64,000 bases of DNA from Actinomycetes bacterium (lineage in GTDB: Bacteria; Actinomycetota; Acidimicrobiia; Acidimicrobiales; RAAP-2): the NCBI GenBank assembly GCA_021848365.1, contig JAJZUS010000002.1:186001-250000 (forward strand), given 5' to 3'. Numbering within the stretch: position 1 is the stretch's first letter; each line of letters starts with the position of its first letter. A program made the translations under genes and the position numbers. The notes under the pieces were generated by a model that did not search any database, had not been told where the DNA came from, and saw nothing but the letters and a program-made list of their open reading frames with translations. Shown here in pieces: positions 28,880 to 37,203 of this stretch.

Positions 28880-29443
28880 GTGCACCCTGTCCTCGTCACG
28901 ATCATCGGCGCCGCGGTCGCGTACGCGGGCACCATGATCGACAACTTCGTCGCCTTCGCCGCGCAGCTGTCCGTGACCCCACGAGAGCGGCACCGGCGGG
29001 CCGTCGAGGGTCAGGTGATCGGCGTCGCGAGCCTCGTCGCGATCGCGGCGACCGTCGGCGACGTGCTGCGCGCCGTCCCCCGCCCGCTCACCGCGCTCTT
29101 CGCGGTGGCCCCGTGGTGGCTCGCCGCGCGGGCCTGGACCGAGCGTGGTCGCACCGCGGACGAGGTCCCGGCACGCGGGGCGATGACGACCTTCCTCGTG
29201 ACGCTCGCCCTCGGGGGCGACAACCTCGGGGTCTGGATCCCCTTGTTTCGCCTCGACGGCGTCGCCCGGGGTCTGATCGCCGTCGCCGTCGTCGCCCTGG
29301 GTGAAGTCGTCTTCGTCACGGCGGCGGGTGCGATCGCTCGTCACCCACGAGTTGTCCGTGGTGCGCGCCGGCTCACCCCGCGACTGATCCCGTTCGTGTA
29401 CCTCGCCCTGGGCGCCGTGATCGTGATCGAGGCCCTCACCTAG
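28880..29443 (+). CDS. CadD-like cadmium resistance transporter
   Basis: A 187-residue membrane protein with about five helices. AYAGTMIDNFVAFAAQL and the later LGGDNLGVWIPLFR carry the paired DN motifs of the CadD/cadmium-resistance transporter family. The function would be export of divalent metal or an organic cation, but the real substrate is not visible. The start is chosen at GTG 28880 because of the -10-like box seven bases upstream; GTG 28862 is an alternative. Confidence 0.8.
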   Translation: MHPVLVTIIGAAVAYAGTMIDNFVAFAAQLSVTPRERHRRAVEGQVIGVASLVAIAATVGDVLRAVPRPLTALFAVAPWWLAARAWTERGRTADEVPARGAMTTFLVTLALGGDNLGVWIPLFRLDGVARGLIAVAVVALGEVVFVTAAGAIARHPRVVRGARRLTPRLIPFVYLALGAVIVIEALT

Positions 29444-29458
29444 GACGACGGCGATTGC

Positions 29459-29464
29459 TAGCGT
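29459..29464 (+). promoter_or_regulatory. Putative -10 box, near-leaderless MFS gene
   Basis: TAGCGT ends seven bases before the ATG at 29472. Confidence 0.4.
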
Positions 29465-29471
29465 CGACGCC

Positions 29472-30641
29472 ATGGCGTCGGCGAGTCCGCAGCAGATCCT
29501 GCGTCGCCTGACGGTCATCGTGGCCCTCCAGTGGATGGGGGCCACGCTGGGACTCCCCCTCCTCCCCCTCTTCCTCGAACGGCGCGGGGGGACCCCGTCG
29601 GTCATCGGCATCATCATGGCGGCCTTCTTCGCCGCGGGCGTCGTGACGCAGTTCGCCCTCGGACACCTGACCGACCGCTACGGACGTCGTCCGATCCTCA
29701 TCGGGGCCCTCGGCCTGTACGGCGTCGCCAGCATGACCTACCTGCTACCGGTCTCGGCCCCGTGGTTCGCCCTCACCCGCGCCGTCCAGGGCTCGGCCGC
29801 CGGAGCCATCGAGGTCGCGTCGCTCTCCGCGGTCGCCGCGCTCTTCGCCGAGCACGAGCGCGGTCGGGCCGTCTCGAAGGTGCTGGCCGCTCAGTTGACG
29901 GGCATCGCCCTCGGCCCCGTGATCGGCGTCGTCGCCTCGGTGCGAACGCTGGGCTGGGCCTTCTTCGTGACGGGCCTCGTCAGCCTGGCCGCCGCCGCGC
30001 AGACCTGGCGCACTCCACTCGGTGATCGAATCGCCTCCGAGACGCCTCTCCCCCATCTCCAGTGGACGCCCCAGGTCGCCGGGGCCCTCGTCGCGGCGTG
30101 CGCCGCGGGACTGACGGTGGGCGTCTACGAGGCGTGCTGGAGCCTGCTCATGCACGCCCACCACGCCTCGACCCTGCAGATCCGGCTGAGCTGGACTCTC
30201 TTCAGCATCCCGTGGGTCCTCCTGAGCCGAGCCGGCGGCTGGCTCGCCGATCACGCCGACCGCCGCAACACCGCGGTGCTCGGCCTGCTCAACATCGCCT
30301 TCTTCCTCGCCCTCTACCCCCACATCCACAACAACGTCGTCCTGCTGTTCCTGGGGTCACTGGAGGCGGTGGGGTCCTCGCTGTCGGTCCCCTCGATCTC
30401 CTCACTGCTCACCCAGGGCGCCGAGCACCGCGAGCTGGGACGACGTCAGGGCCTCTACGCGACGGCGAACACCGCCTCACTCGCGGCCGCGGCACTCGTC
30501 TCTGGCTATCTCTTCACGATCAACGAGGCCCTGCCGTTCAGCCTCATGGCGACCATCTCGGCGAGCCTCGCCGTGACCGCCTTCATCGTCTGGCGGAACA
30601 TCGAGGGACGAGTCCGCCCGCGAGGTCGGATCGCCGACTAG
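29472..30641 (+). CDS. MFS transporter, multidrug-type
   Basis: A 389-residue protein with about 12 helices. The loop between helices 2 and 3 reads GHLTDRYGRRPILIGAL, an almost perfect MFS signature, and the second-half loop is GGWLADHADRRNTAV. Probably a drug or metabolite efflux pump; no substrate clue. It follows the CadD-like gene by 28 bp on the same strand. The stop shares CTAG at 30638-30641 with the convergent binding-protein gene. Confidence 0.87.
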   Translation: MASASPQQILRRLTVIVALQWMGATLGLPLLPLFLERRGGTPSVIGIIMAAFFAAGVVTQFALGHLTDRYGRRPILIGALGLYGVASMTYLLPVSAPWFALTRAVQGSAAGAIEVASLSAVAALFAEHERGRAVSKVLAAQLTGIALGPVIGVVASVRTLGWAFFVTGLVSLAAAAQTWRTPLGDRIASETPLPHLQWTPQVAGALVAACAAGLTVGVYEACWSLLMHAHHASTLQIRLSWTLFSIPWVLLSRAGGWLADHADRRNTAVLGLLNIAFFLALYPHIHNNVVLLFLGSLEAVGSSLSVPSISSLLTQGAEHRELGRRQGLYATANTASLAAAALVSGYLFTINEALPFSLMATISASLAVTAFIVWRNIEGRVRPRGRIAD

Positions 30642-32536
30642 CTAATCCAGATCTGGTCCCAGCGCGCCGAGCCGCCGTCGGGGTTGAGACAGCGAGTCGT
30701 CCCGTCGCCCGCCGTGGCGTACGCCCAATTCTGGACGTTCTTGCGCGCCGCCCACGCGGTCACCAGCGTGGTGAGGAAGAGGTAGGGCAGGTCCTTCGCG
30801 AAGCGGGAGTTGACCATGGCCCAGCCGTTCTTCTGCGCCGCCGACCCGTTCGGGGCCGCGAGCGCGCTGAGCATGGCCCCCTCGACGGCGGGATCCGCCT
30901 GGTGGGCGAAGTTGACTGCCCCGGCGATGTAGGTCCCCGACGGCAGCGCCGACATCCCGAGGCCGCCCTGGGCGAGCGGCGTCGTCGCTGGCTGCGAGTT
31001 GAACCACACGTAGTTCTCCGACGGCTCGACCCCGCCGAACTGGTTCCAGGTCGCGCAGTCGTACTGCCCGAGGATCACGTTCTGGATCAGCGTCGACTGC
31101 GTGAGGGGACGCGGCGTGACCGTGATGCCCACCGACTTGAGCTGCGCCGCGACGAAGGCGAAGGCGCGCTGTCCGGACGAACTCCCCGAGACGATGTCGA
31201 GGACGAAGCCCACCGAGGACACCTTGTTCTTCTTCTTGTAGGTCTCGACGAGCGCCTTAGCCTTGGTCGGGTTGAAGACCGGGTAGCCCGGGTTGCGGTA
31301 GAAGTGCGACGACTTGCGGTAGAGCCCGTCGGCCACGGGAGCGAAGCCGTTACCCACGACCTTCGCGTAGGTGGCGCGGTTGATGGCCATGGCGCACGCG
31401 AGGCGGATCGTCGGGTCGTTGAGCACCGGCTTCAACTTGGTGTTCCAGGAGAGCGACGACGGGTCGACGGCGCCGAGGGTTCCTTCGAAGTCGGCCATCT
31501 GGACGGCGGCGGGAGCCGCCTGACCCTTCAACAGGTACGGGAGCGTTCCCGGCACGCCGGCCGACGAGAACTCCCCCGCCCACGCGAAGTACTGGTTGAG
31601 CGTTCCCGTCGTGTTGACGATCAGGCAGTTGACCGACGGGTCGCGCGGATCCTTCTCGTCGGTCCGGTAGCTGATCCCCGGCATGGTCGTCAGTGCCTTC
31701 ACGCTCGAGGAGTCCTGGGTCACGATCATGTCGACCTGTCCCGACTGGAGCGCCAGGTTTCGCGTCGGGTCGTCGGGGATCGTCTTGAAGACGACGCCGT
31801 CGAGGTAGGGCAGCTGGCGCCCGTGGGCGTCGTGACGCCAGTAGCCCTTGTTCTTCGCGAACGTCGACTGGTAGTTGAGCTGCCACGAGACGACCTTGAA
31901 GGGGCCGGTCCCGATCGGCGTCCCGGTGAAGGTCGACGAGAACGAACTGGGGTGCGCCATGTAGCAGGTCTGCTGCTCGGAGAGGGCGCCCCAGGGGAAG
32001 GTCGAGTACGGGATGACGAGGTTGAACTTGACGACGTGATCGCTGACCTTGGTCACCGACGCGATGATCGGCTTGACCGCGAGACCCACCGTGGGGTCGG
32101 CGGCCGCGGCCTGGAAGTTCGCCACCACGATGTCGGCGTTGAAGGCATCGCCGTTCGTGAAGGTCACGCCCTGACGCAGCGTGACGGTCCAGGTCTTGTA
32201 GCTGTTGCTCGGCGTCGCCGAGAGCGCGAGCATCGGCAGCCACGTCTTGCCGTTCGCGGCCGAGACGAAGAGCGGGTCGTAGAGCGCGTTCGCGAGGCAG
32301 AACCCCGACGCGTCCATCTTCCCCTGCATGCCGTTGAAGATGTGGTAGTTCGGGACGTCCGAGATGAGGCCGACGCGCAGCGTCCCGCCTCGCTTCGGAG
32401 TGCCCCCGTTGACGCCGGCCGCGGCCCCCGCCGCCGTCGCCATCAGACCGTCGACGATCGAGCCCGAGAGAGCGACACCGCCCACGGTGGCCGCTGAGTG
32501 GGTCAAGAACTGCCGGCGGTTGAGCGTCGAGGCCAT
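30638..32536 (-). CDS. Orphan family-5 extracellular solute-binding protein
   Basis: A 632-residue ABC-type binding protein of the DppA/OppA family. The leader NRRQFLTHSAATVGG is a likely Tat signal. The mature protein begins KRGGTLRVGLISDVPNYHIF and has TWTVTLRQGVTFTNGDAFNA and GTGPFKVVSWQ, typical of SBP_bac_5. It would bind peptides, nickel chelates or oligosaccharides. No matching permease or ATPase genes lie on either side. GTG/ATG uncertainty is small: ATG 32534-32536 directly precedes the twin-arginine region. Confidence 0.92.
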   Translation of the reverse strand: MASTLNRRQFLTHSAATVGGVALSGSIVDGLMATAAGAAAGVNGGTPKRGGTLRVGLISDVPNYHIFNGMQGKMDASGFCLANALYDPLFVSAANGKTWLPMLALSATPSNSYKTWTVTLRQGVTFTNGDAFNADIVVANFQAAAADPTVGLAVKPIIASVTKVSDHVVKFNLVIPYSTFPWGALSEQQTCYMAHPSSFSSTFTGTPIGTGPFKVVSWQLNYQSTFAKNKGYWRHDAHGRQLPYLDGVVFKTIPDDPTRNLALQSGQVDMIVTQDSSSVKALTTMPGISYRTDEKDPRDPSVNCLIVNTTGTLNQYFAWAGEFSSAGVPGTLPYLLKGQAAPAAVQMADFEGTLGAVDPSSLSWNTKLKPVLNDPTIRLACAMAINRATYAKVVGNGFAPVADGLYRKSSHFYRNPGYPVFNPTKAKALVETYKKKNKVSSVGFVLDIVSGSSSGQRAFAFVAAQLKSVGITVTPRPLTQSTLIQNVILGQYDCATWNQFGGVEPSENYVWFNSQPATTPLAQGGLGMSALPSGTYIAGAVNFAHQADPAVEGAMLSALAAPNGSAAQKNGWAMVNSRFAKDLPYLFLTTLVTAWAARKNVQNWAYATAGDGTTRCLNPDGGSARWDQIWIS

Positions 32537-32671
32537 GGGTGTCCCCCCGTGTACTGGGGAGCACCCCCCCGGCGCCCCCCTTGTCGCCGCAACTTAGCGC
32601 CCGTACCACCGCGACTGTCGACCACGTCCCCGTGAGCTTGCTGAAGAGCGGCTCAGGATCCCCGGACGTGA

Positions 32672-32710
32672 CGACGCCCGGGTGGCGGGGAGGGAGCCAC
32701 CCGGGCGTCG
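32672..32710 (-). terminator. Terminator after the first DUF5666-type gene
   Basis: A perfect 15-bp inverted repeat (32672-32686 and 32696-32710) with a 9-nt loop, 15 bp beyond the stop at 32725. No clear T-run follows on the minus strand, so termination efficiency is uncertain. Confidence 0.65.
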
Positions 32711-32724
32711 CGGAGTCGGCGGGA

Positions 32725-33690
32725 CTACATTCGTCCCATCATTCCCGCGGGCCCTCCGGCACCGGGGCCGAAGCCCCCTCCGGGGCCAAAGCCGCGGCCG
32801 GCGCCCGCCGGGACACCGCTCGGCACGCCGATCGCCACGTGGGTCGCGTCCAGCGTCGTGTGGTTGCCGTCGACCAGGCCGACCGCGAAGAGCACCGAGC
32901 CCGTCGTGACGTCGGCGAGGGTCGCACTCGCCCCCGACTTCGTGTACGTGGTCGAGCCACTCACGGCGACCGTCCGGTAGAAGCCCTCGCCGTCAGCGAC
33001 GACGACGGTGCTCCCGCTCACCGAGACGACCCGACCGGCCACGTGGGCGAGTTCGATCTGGATGCTGCTGGCGCTCGTGGCGTCCGTCGGCGACACGCCG
33101 ATGCGCACGCGCTCGCCCACCGCCAGCGCCGACGCACTGGCGGTCTGGCTACCCTCGGTGACGGCCGTCGACGACGAGATCGCGTAGGTCGCGGTCTGGC
33201 CGGTCCATGCGTTGGTGATGGTGATCGACGTCGTCGAGACGGAGCTCACGACACCCTCGACACCCGCGACGTAGCCGACGCCCGCACCCGGTCCGGGACG
33301 TCCGGCGGGAAGAATCACGATGGTCGCCGCCGTCGTCGAACCGGTCGCCGTCGGGAAGACGGCGACGACGTCGCCGACCTTGATGTCGCCAACCGCCGCG
33401 GCCGATCCGCCGGTGCGTACCGTAGTGCTCGACGTGATGGCGTAGGTCGCGGACGCGCCGGTGCGAAGGTCCGTGATCGTGAGGGACGTCGCCGAGACGG
33501 CGGTCACCTTCCCGGCTCCGCCGGGAAAGGGCATCATCGCGCGGTGGGGCACACTGGAGACGCTCGCGGGCGAGGTCGGGGCGGACGACGACGCAGCGCC
33601 GGCCGCTCCGATGCCCGTCGCGATCGCGCCCAGGGCCACCACGGCAGAGGCGCTGGCCTTGACCAGCCGGGACTTCTTCGCTCGGTTCAT
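32725..33690 (-). CDS. Secreted DUF5666-type beta-repeat protein
   Basis: A 321-residue protein with a signal peptide (LVKASASAVVALGAIATGIGAAGAA) of about 30 residues. The mature part is three or four degenerate repeats with the shape of DUF5666: V-G-x-V-x-x-V-S-x-T-S-I-T-I followed by VGERVRIG or VGDVVAVF. The C-terminus is Gly/Pro/Met-rich (GFGPGGGFGPGAGGPAG). DUF5666 units are predicted small beta barrels of unknown role at the cell surface. The ATG 33688-33690 has AGGTAGG upstream. A second, larger member lies at 35518-37116 across the NCS1 permease. Confidence 0.82.
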   Translation of the reverse strand: MNRAKKSRLVKASASAVVALGAIATGIGAAGAASSSAPTSPASVSSVPHRAMMPFPGGAGKVTAVSATSLTITDLRTGASATYAITSSTTVRTGGSAAAVGDIKVGDVVAVFPTATGSTTAATIVILPAGRPGPGAGVGYVAGVEGVVSSVSTTSITITNAWTGQTATYAISSSTAVTEGSQTASASALAVGERVRIGVSPTDATSASSIQIELAHVAGRVVSVSGSTVVVADGEGFYRTVAVSGSTTYTKSGASATLADVTTGSVLFAVGLVDGNHTTLDATHVAIGVPSGVPAGAGRGFGPGGGFGPGAGGPAGMMGRM

Positions 33691-33912
33691 TTGCCTACCT
33701 GCTTTCCGTACGCGGGGAACGTACGGGACCACCCTGCCCCCGCGACGTGAAGCCACCGTGGGGTGGACGTAAAGGCCCCCTAAGAGTTGGCCGTAACGCG
33801 GTGGAAACAAATCCCCGCCGCCGGGCCCCGTCGGGCGGCCAGACTGGCCCGGTGCGACTAGCCCCTCACGGAGTCGCACGGATGGCTCACATCTATTAGG
33901 GAGGACTCACCA
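33691..33912. promoter_or_regulatory. Divergent leader region before the NCS1 permease
   Basis: A 222-bp spacer, the longest in the window, between the DUF5666-type gene and the permease. An 8-bp perfect stem (33852-33859 with 33872-33879, 12-nt loop) lies about 40 nt before the permease start and would be in its mRNA leader. A GGGAGG Shine-Dalgarno follows. A smaller palindrome, CCGTAC-GTACGG, lies near 33707-33727. I see no recognisable riboswitch. Confidence 0.5.
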
Positions 33913-35460
33913 GTGTCATCAACTCTGGGCTCACACGACGGATCCGTCGACGACCAGCCCTTTCACATCGAACTCCACGGGATCGATCACATCCCCGAGA
34001 CCGAACGGTGGGCGAGCGCCCGCAATATCGGCGCCCTATGGGCGGGCACCTCGGTCAACGTGGAGTACTTCATCTACGGGGCCCTGCTCATGGGCTTCGG
34101 CTTCAGCTTCTGGACCGCGTTCAGCCTCATCGTGCTCGGCAACATCTCGTACCTGCTGCTGGGCCTCGCCTCGCTGCAGGGGCCCGAGGCCGGGACGACC
34201 GCCTTCGCCATCAGCCGGGCCCCCTTCGGGTTGCGGGGATCGCGCATCGTCAGCTTCTTCAACTGGGTCACCCAGCTGGGCTTCGAGACCGAGGGCCTGA
34301 TCCTCATCGTGGGAGCGGCAATGGTCCTGCTCGAGATGGCGGGCGTCCACGTCTCGAGCCCGATGAAGGTGGTGCTCATCGTCCTCGCGGCGGCGATTCA
34401 GGCCGTCCTGCCCTACCTGGGACACGCGACCATGGTGAAGGTGATGCGGGCCCTCATCATCCCCTTCGTCCTCATCTTCGCCCTCCTCGCGGTCTTCGAC
34501 GCGAAGCACGGATCGGTGCACTTCAAGGGATTCGGCGGGGGCTGGGAGCTCTACACGGCGGGGCTCGCCTTCACCATCGCGCTGTCGGGGCTGGGCTGGA
34601 CCGAATGCGGTAGCGACTACACCCGCTACCTCCCCCGGGACGTGAAGAAGTCCTCGATCGTGGGATGGATCTTCCTTGGCACCGCGCTGCCGGAGATCGT
34701 GATGATGACCCTCGGGGCTCTCACCTACACGTTCCTCTCCTCGAGCGCCCAGGCCGCGGCCTGGAACAGCGCGAACCCCTTCCAGGCCTTCGACGGGCAG
34801 CACGCCATCCCCACGTGGGTGGTCGTGGTGTTCCTCATCTTCGCGATCGTCCAGCTCTTCGGGATCAACTCGCTCGACCTCTACAGCTCGGGCGTCTCGA
34901 TCCAGGCCATGGGCATCCGCCTGAAGCGATACCAGGCGGTCGTCCTCGACTCGATCATCGCGGGGCTCCTCACCATCTGGGCGATGTTCCAGTCGACCTT
35001 CGCCAACTTCATGAAGGAGTTCGTGGGCGTCATCATCGTGTGGATCGCCCCCTGGCTCGGCGTCTTCATCGTCGACTGGCTACTGCGCAAGATGCGCTAC
35101 CACGCCAAGGAGCTGCAACGCACCGATCGCGAGGGCCTCTACTTCGGGGGGCGCACCGGAATCAACTGGAACGCGCTGGTGGCCTTCGCCGTCGGACTCG
35201 TGACGGCCACCCTCGCCTTCTCCAAGGCGCCGCCCCCGGTGAACTTCCCGTTCCACTGGATGACGCCGATCTCCAACCACTTCGGGGGTGCCTGCGCCGG
35301 CCCCCTGCAGCACGGCGTCTGCACGGCCGGCTGGTACGGCGGGGCCGACTTCTCGATCCCCGCGGGAATCATCGTCGCGGGCCTGCTGTACTTCATCCTC
35401 GAGAAGGTGACCGGCTACGTCGGAATGCAGGTCGCCCGCCAGGAGTCGTTGCCCCGCTGA
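33913..35460 (+). CDS. NCS1 family cytosine/purine permease
   Basis: A 515-residue transporter with about 12 helices. It opens with the N-terminal HGIDHIPETERWASARN and ALWAGTSVNVEYFIYGALLMG, typical of nucleobase:cation symporter-1. GWTECGSDYTRYLPRDVKKS is the family's conserved segment. The start is GTG 33913 with GGGAGG upstream. A phosphoribosyltransferase, a yeast-type cytosine deaminase and upp lie 2-3 kb downstream, so cytosine is the most likely cargo; purines, allantoin or hydantoins are other family substrates. Confidence 0.9.
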   Translation: MSSTLGSHDGSVDDQPFHIELHGIDHIPETERWASARNIGALWAGTSVNVEYFIYGALLMGFGFSFWTAFSLIVLGNISYLLLGLASLQGPEAGTTAFAISRAPFGLRGSRIVSFFNWVTQLGFETEGLILIVGAAMVLLEMAGVHVSSPMKVVLIVLAAAIQAVLPYLGHATMVKVMRALIIPFVLIFALLAVFDAKHGSVHFKGFGGGWELYTAGLAFTIALSGLGWTECGSDYTRYLPRDVKKSSIVGWIFLGTALPEIVMMTLGALTYTFLSSSAQAAAWNSANPFQAFDGQHAIPTWVVVVFLIFAIVQLFGINSLDLYSSGVSIQAMGIRLKRYQAVVLDSIIAGLLTIWAMFQSTFANFMKEFVGVIIVWIAPWLGVFIVDWLLRKMRYHAKELQRTDREGLYFGGRTGINWNALVAFAVGLVTATLAFSKAPPPVNFPFHWMTPISNHFGGACAGPLQHGVCTAGWYGGADFSIPAGIIVAGLLYFILEKVTGYVGMQVARQESLPR

Positions 35461-35462
35461 CG

Positions 35463-35502
35463 CCGAGAGCCCCGGCCGGAGCTATCCGGCCGGGGCTCTC
35501 GG
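35463..35502. terminator. Bidirectional terminator between permease and DUF5666 gene
   Basis: A perfect 18-bp stem (35463-35480 and 35485-35502) with a 4-nt loop, immediately after the permease stop and 15 bp before the stop of the convergent repeat-protein gene. Its symmetry and location suit both transcripts. Confidence 0.85.
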
Positions 35503-35517
35503 GCTAGCGACCGTTGA

Positions 35518-37116
35518 TCAGTTGCTGGCGGGCGCAACCATCACGGAGAGAACCGGAAGCATTCCCCCTGCCGGGGTCGTGCCCAGGCGCAGCGCCACGC
35601 GCTGGTTCACGCCGATGGTCGTCGACGGGACTGGCTGACCCGCCTGCAAGAACAGCGTTGTAGGGGTCACGCCGAAGGTGAAGATGTTCGCTCCGACGCT
35701 CACCTGCAGCTCCGTTGCGGTGAGGCTCTTCACGAGGCCGCGAACGTGCAGGGAGTCCGGTGACTTGATGACGACGCTCGCCGCGGTGAGCGCCCCGACG
35801 GTGGACGTCGGCGTCGGGCTCACCGAGACGCGTTCACCGTCCGCCAGGCTGGCCGAGGTCGTGGACGCACCGCCCATCGTGAACGTCGTCGCGGACGCCC
35901 CCACTCCGAGGGCGAAGGTCACCGTCGTCCGACCGTTGACGATGGAGAGCGAGGTCGGCGACGCGACGCCGCTCCAGCCAGTGACGACGCCCTCGTAGTG
36001 ACGGACCTCCGGGGCCTTGATCACGATCGTGGCGGCCGTGAGGGCGCCGGGTGTCGAGGTCGGAACGATGGTGATCGAGAGTTTCTGTCCGATGGCCAGC
36101 GATCCTGCGGTGGCTGGAGTCCGACCAACATTGACGGTCGTGGTCGGGGTGACGGTGAAGGAGACCGTGGTTCCCGAGTGCGTCGTGATCGACAGCGTGC
36201 CCGGGACGGCGGCCGGGACGGCGCTCACCACGCCCTCGTAGTGCTGCTCCGGGGCCTTGATCACGATCGTGGCGGCCGTGAGTGCGCCCAACGTCGAGGT
36301 CGGGGTGACCGTCACTGCGACGTGCTCATTGGGAGCGAGGGATGCCGTGGTGGAGGCCGTACGGCCGAGGTTGACCATCGTCGCCGACGTGACCGTGAAG
36401 GAGACCGTGGTTCCCGAGTGCGTCGTGATCGACAGCGTGCCCGGGACGGCGGCCGGGACGGCGCTCACCACGCCCTCGTAGTGCTGCTCCGGGGCCTTGA
36501 TCACGATCGTGGCGGCCGTGAGTGCGCCCAACGTCGAGGTCGGGGTGACCGTCACTGCGACGTGCTCATTGGGAGCGAGGGATGCCGTGGTGGAGGCCGT
36601 ACGGCCGAGGTTGACCATCGTCGCCGACGTGACCGTGAAGGAGACCGTGGTTCCCGAGTGCGTCGTGATCGACAGCGTGCCCGGGACGGCGGCCGGGACG
36701 GCGCTCACCACGCCCTCGTAGTGCTGCTCCGGGGCCTTGATCACGATGGTGGCGGCCGTGAGGGCGCCGGGTGTCGAGGTCGGGGTCGGGGTGACCGAGA
36801 CCTTCTCATTGATGGCCAGCGCCGCGGTCGTCGATGCCGTGCGACCGAGCAAGACCTGGGTTCCCGTGAGGGCGAAGGCGAAGGAAACGCCCGCGTGCGT
36901 CGTGATCGTGACGCTCGGCGGCACCCCCGTGAGCGACAGGGCCGAGATGACGCCCTCGTAGTGACGGACCTCCGGGGCCCTAGCTCCGTCGGCCGGTCGG
37001 TGATGGTCATGCACGGCACGACCATCGGCGCCCGCCGTCGCGACACCGGACAGGCTCAGGGCCGCGCCCAGGGCGACCGCCGACGTCCACCTGAGCACCA
37101 TTCGAGGACTCTTCAT
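35518..37116 (-). CDS. Secreted multi-repeat DUF5666-type protein
   Basis: A 532-residue secreted protein. A signal peptide (VALGAALSLSGVATAGA) is followed by five full repeats of about 80 residues and a degenerate sixth. Each unit starts with an APE-HYEGVVS segment and ends GALTAATIVIK. Units two and three are identical in protein, and the DNA is exactly repeated over 593 bp with a 240-bp period. The start ATG is 37114-37116; a longer frame begins without a signal peptide. Function unknown; a surface adhesin, scaffold or polymer-binding role is possible. Recent unit duplication suggests copy number may vary between strains. Confidence 0.85.
   Translation of the reverse strand: MKSPRMVLRWTSAVALGAALSLSGVATAGADGRAVHDHHRPADGARAPEVRHYEGVISALSLTGVPPSVTITTHAGVSFAFALTGTQVLLGRTASTTAALAINEKVSVTPTPTSTPGALTAATIVIKAPEQHYEGVVSAVPAAVPGTLSITTHSGTTVSFTVTSATMVNLGRTASTTASLAPNEHVAVTVTPTSTLGALTAATIVIKAPEQHYEGVVSAVPAAVPGTLSITTHSGTTVSFTVTSATMVNLGRTASTTASLAPNEHVAVTVTPTSTLGALTAATIVIKAPEQHYEGVVSAVPAAVPGTLSITTHSGTTVSFTVTPTTTVNVGRTPATAGSLAIGQKLSITIVPTSTPGALTAATIVIKAPEVRHYEGVVTGWSGVASPTSLSIVNGRTTVTFALGVGASATTFTMGGASTTSASLADGERVSVSPTPTSTVGALTAASVVIKSPDSLHVRGLVKSLTATELQVSVGANIFTFGVTPTTLFLQAGQPVPSTTIGVNQRVALRLGTTPAGGMLPVLSVMVAPASN
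36155..36747. repeat. Exact 240-bp tandem repeat
   Basis: Bases 36155-36507 are identical to those 240 bp further on, so the segment is about 2.5 exact copies of a 240-bp unit. The two full copies 36241-36480 and 36481-36720 match at every position. Flanking units at 36001-36240 and 36721-36960 are related but diverged. Confidence 0.95.
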
Positions 37117-37203
37117 GGTCTTACTCCTCCCGCTACGCCCCTCAGCCTGGCGCCTCTCCCTGTGAATTCTCTGTGAGGGGCTGCAAGAGTGGCCCAGAAT
37201 CAC

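Noticed and set aside
30062-32497. 811-residue open frame on the plus strand
   Set aside because: It lies antisense to the convincing family-5 binding protein and MFS gene; its Arg/His/Val/Asp-rich product is the usual by-product of high third-position GC.
33707-33912. Riboswitch before the permease
   Set aside because: Only one short stem is convincing; no purine, preQ1 or guanidine riboswitch core could be recognised.
36001-36960. Possible CRISPR-like array
   Set aside because: The repeats are 240 bp, coding and in frame; they are protein repeats, not short repeats with spacers.
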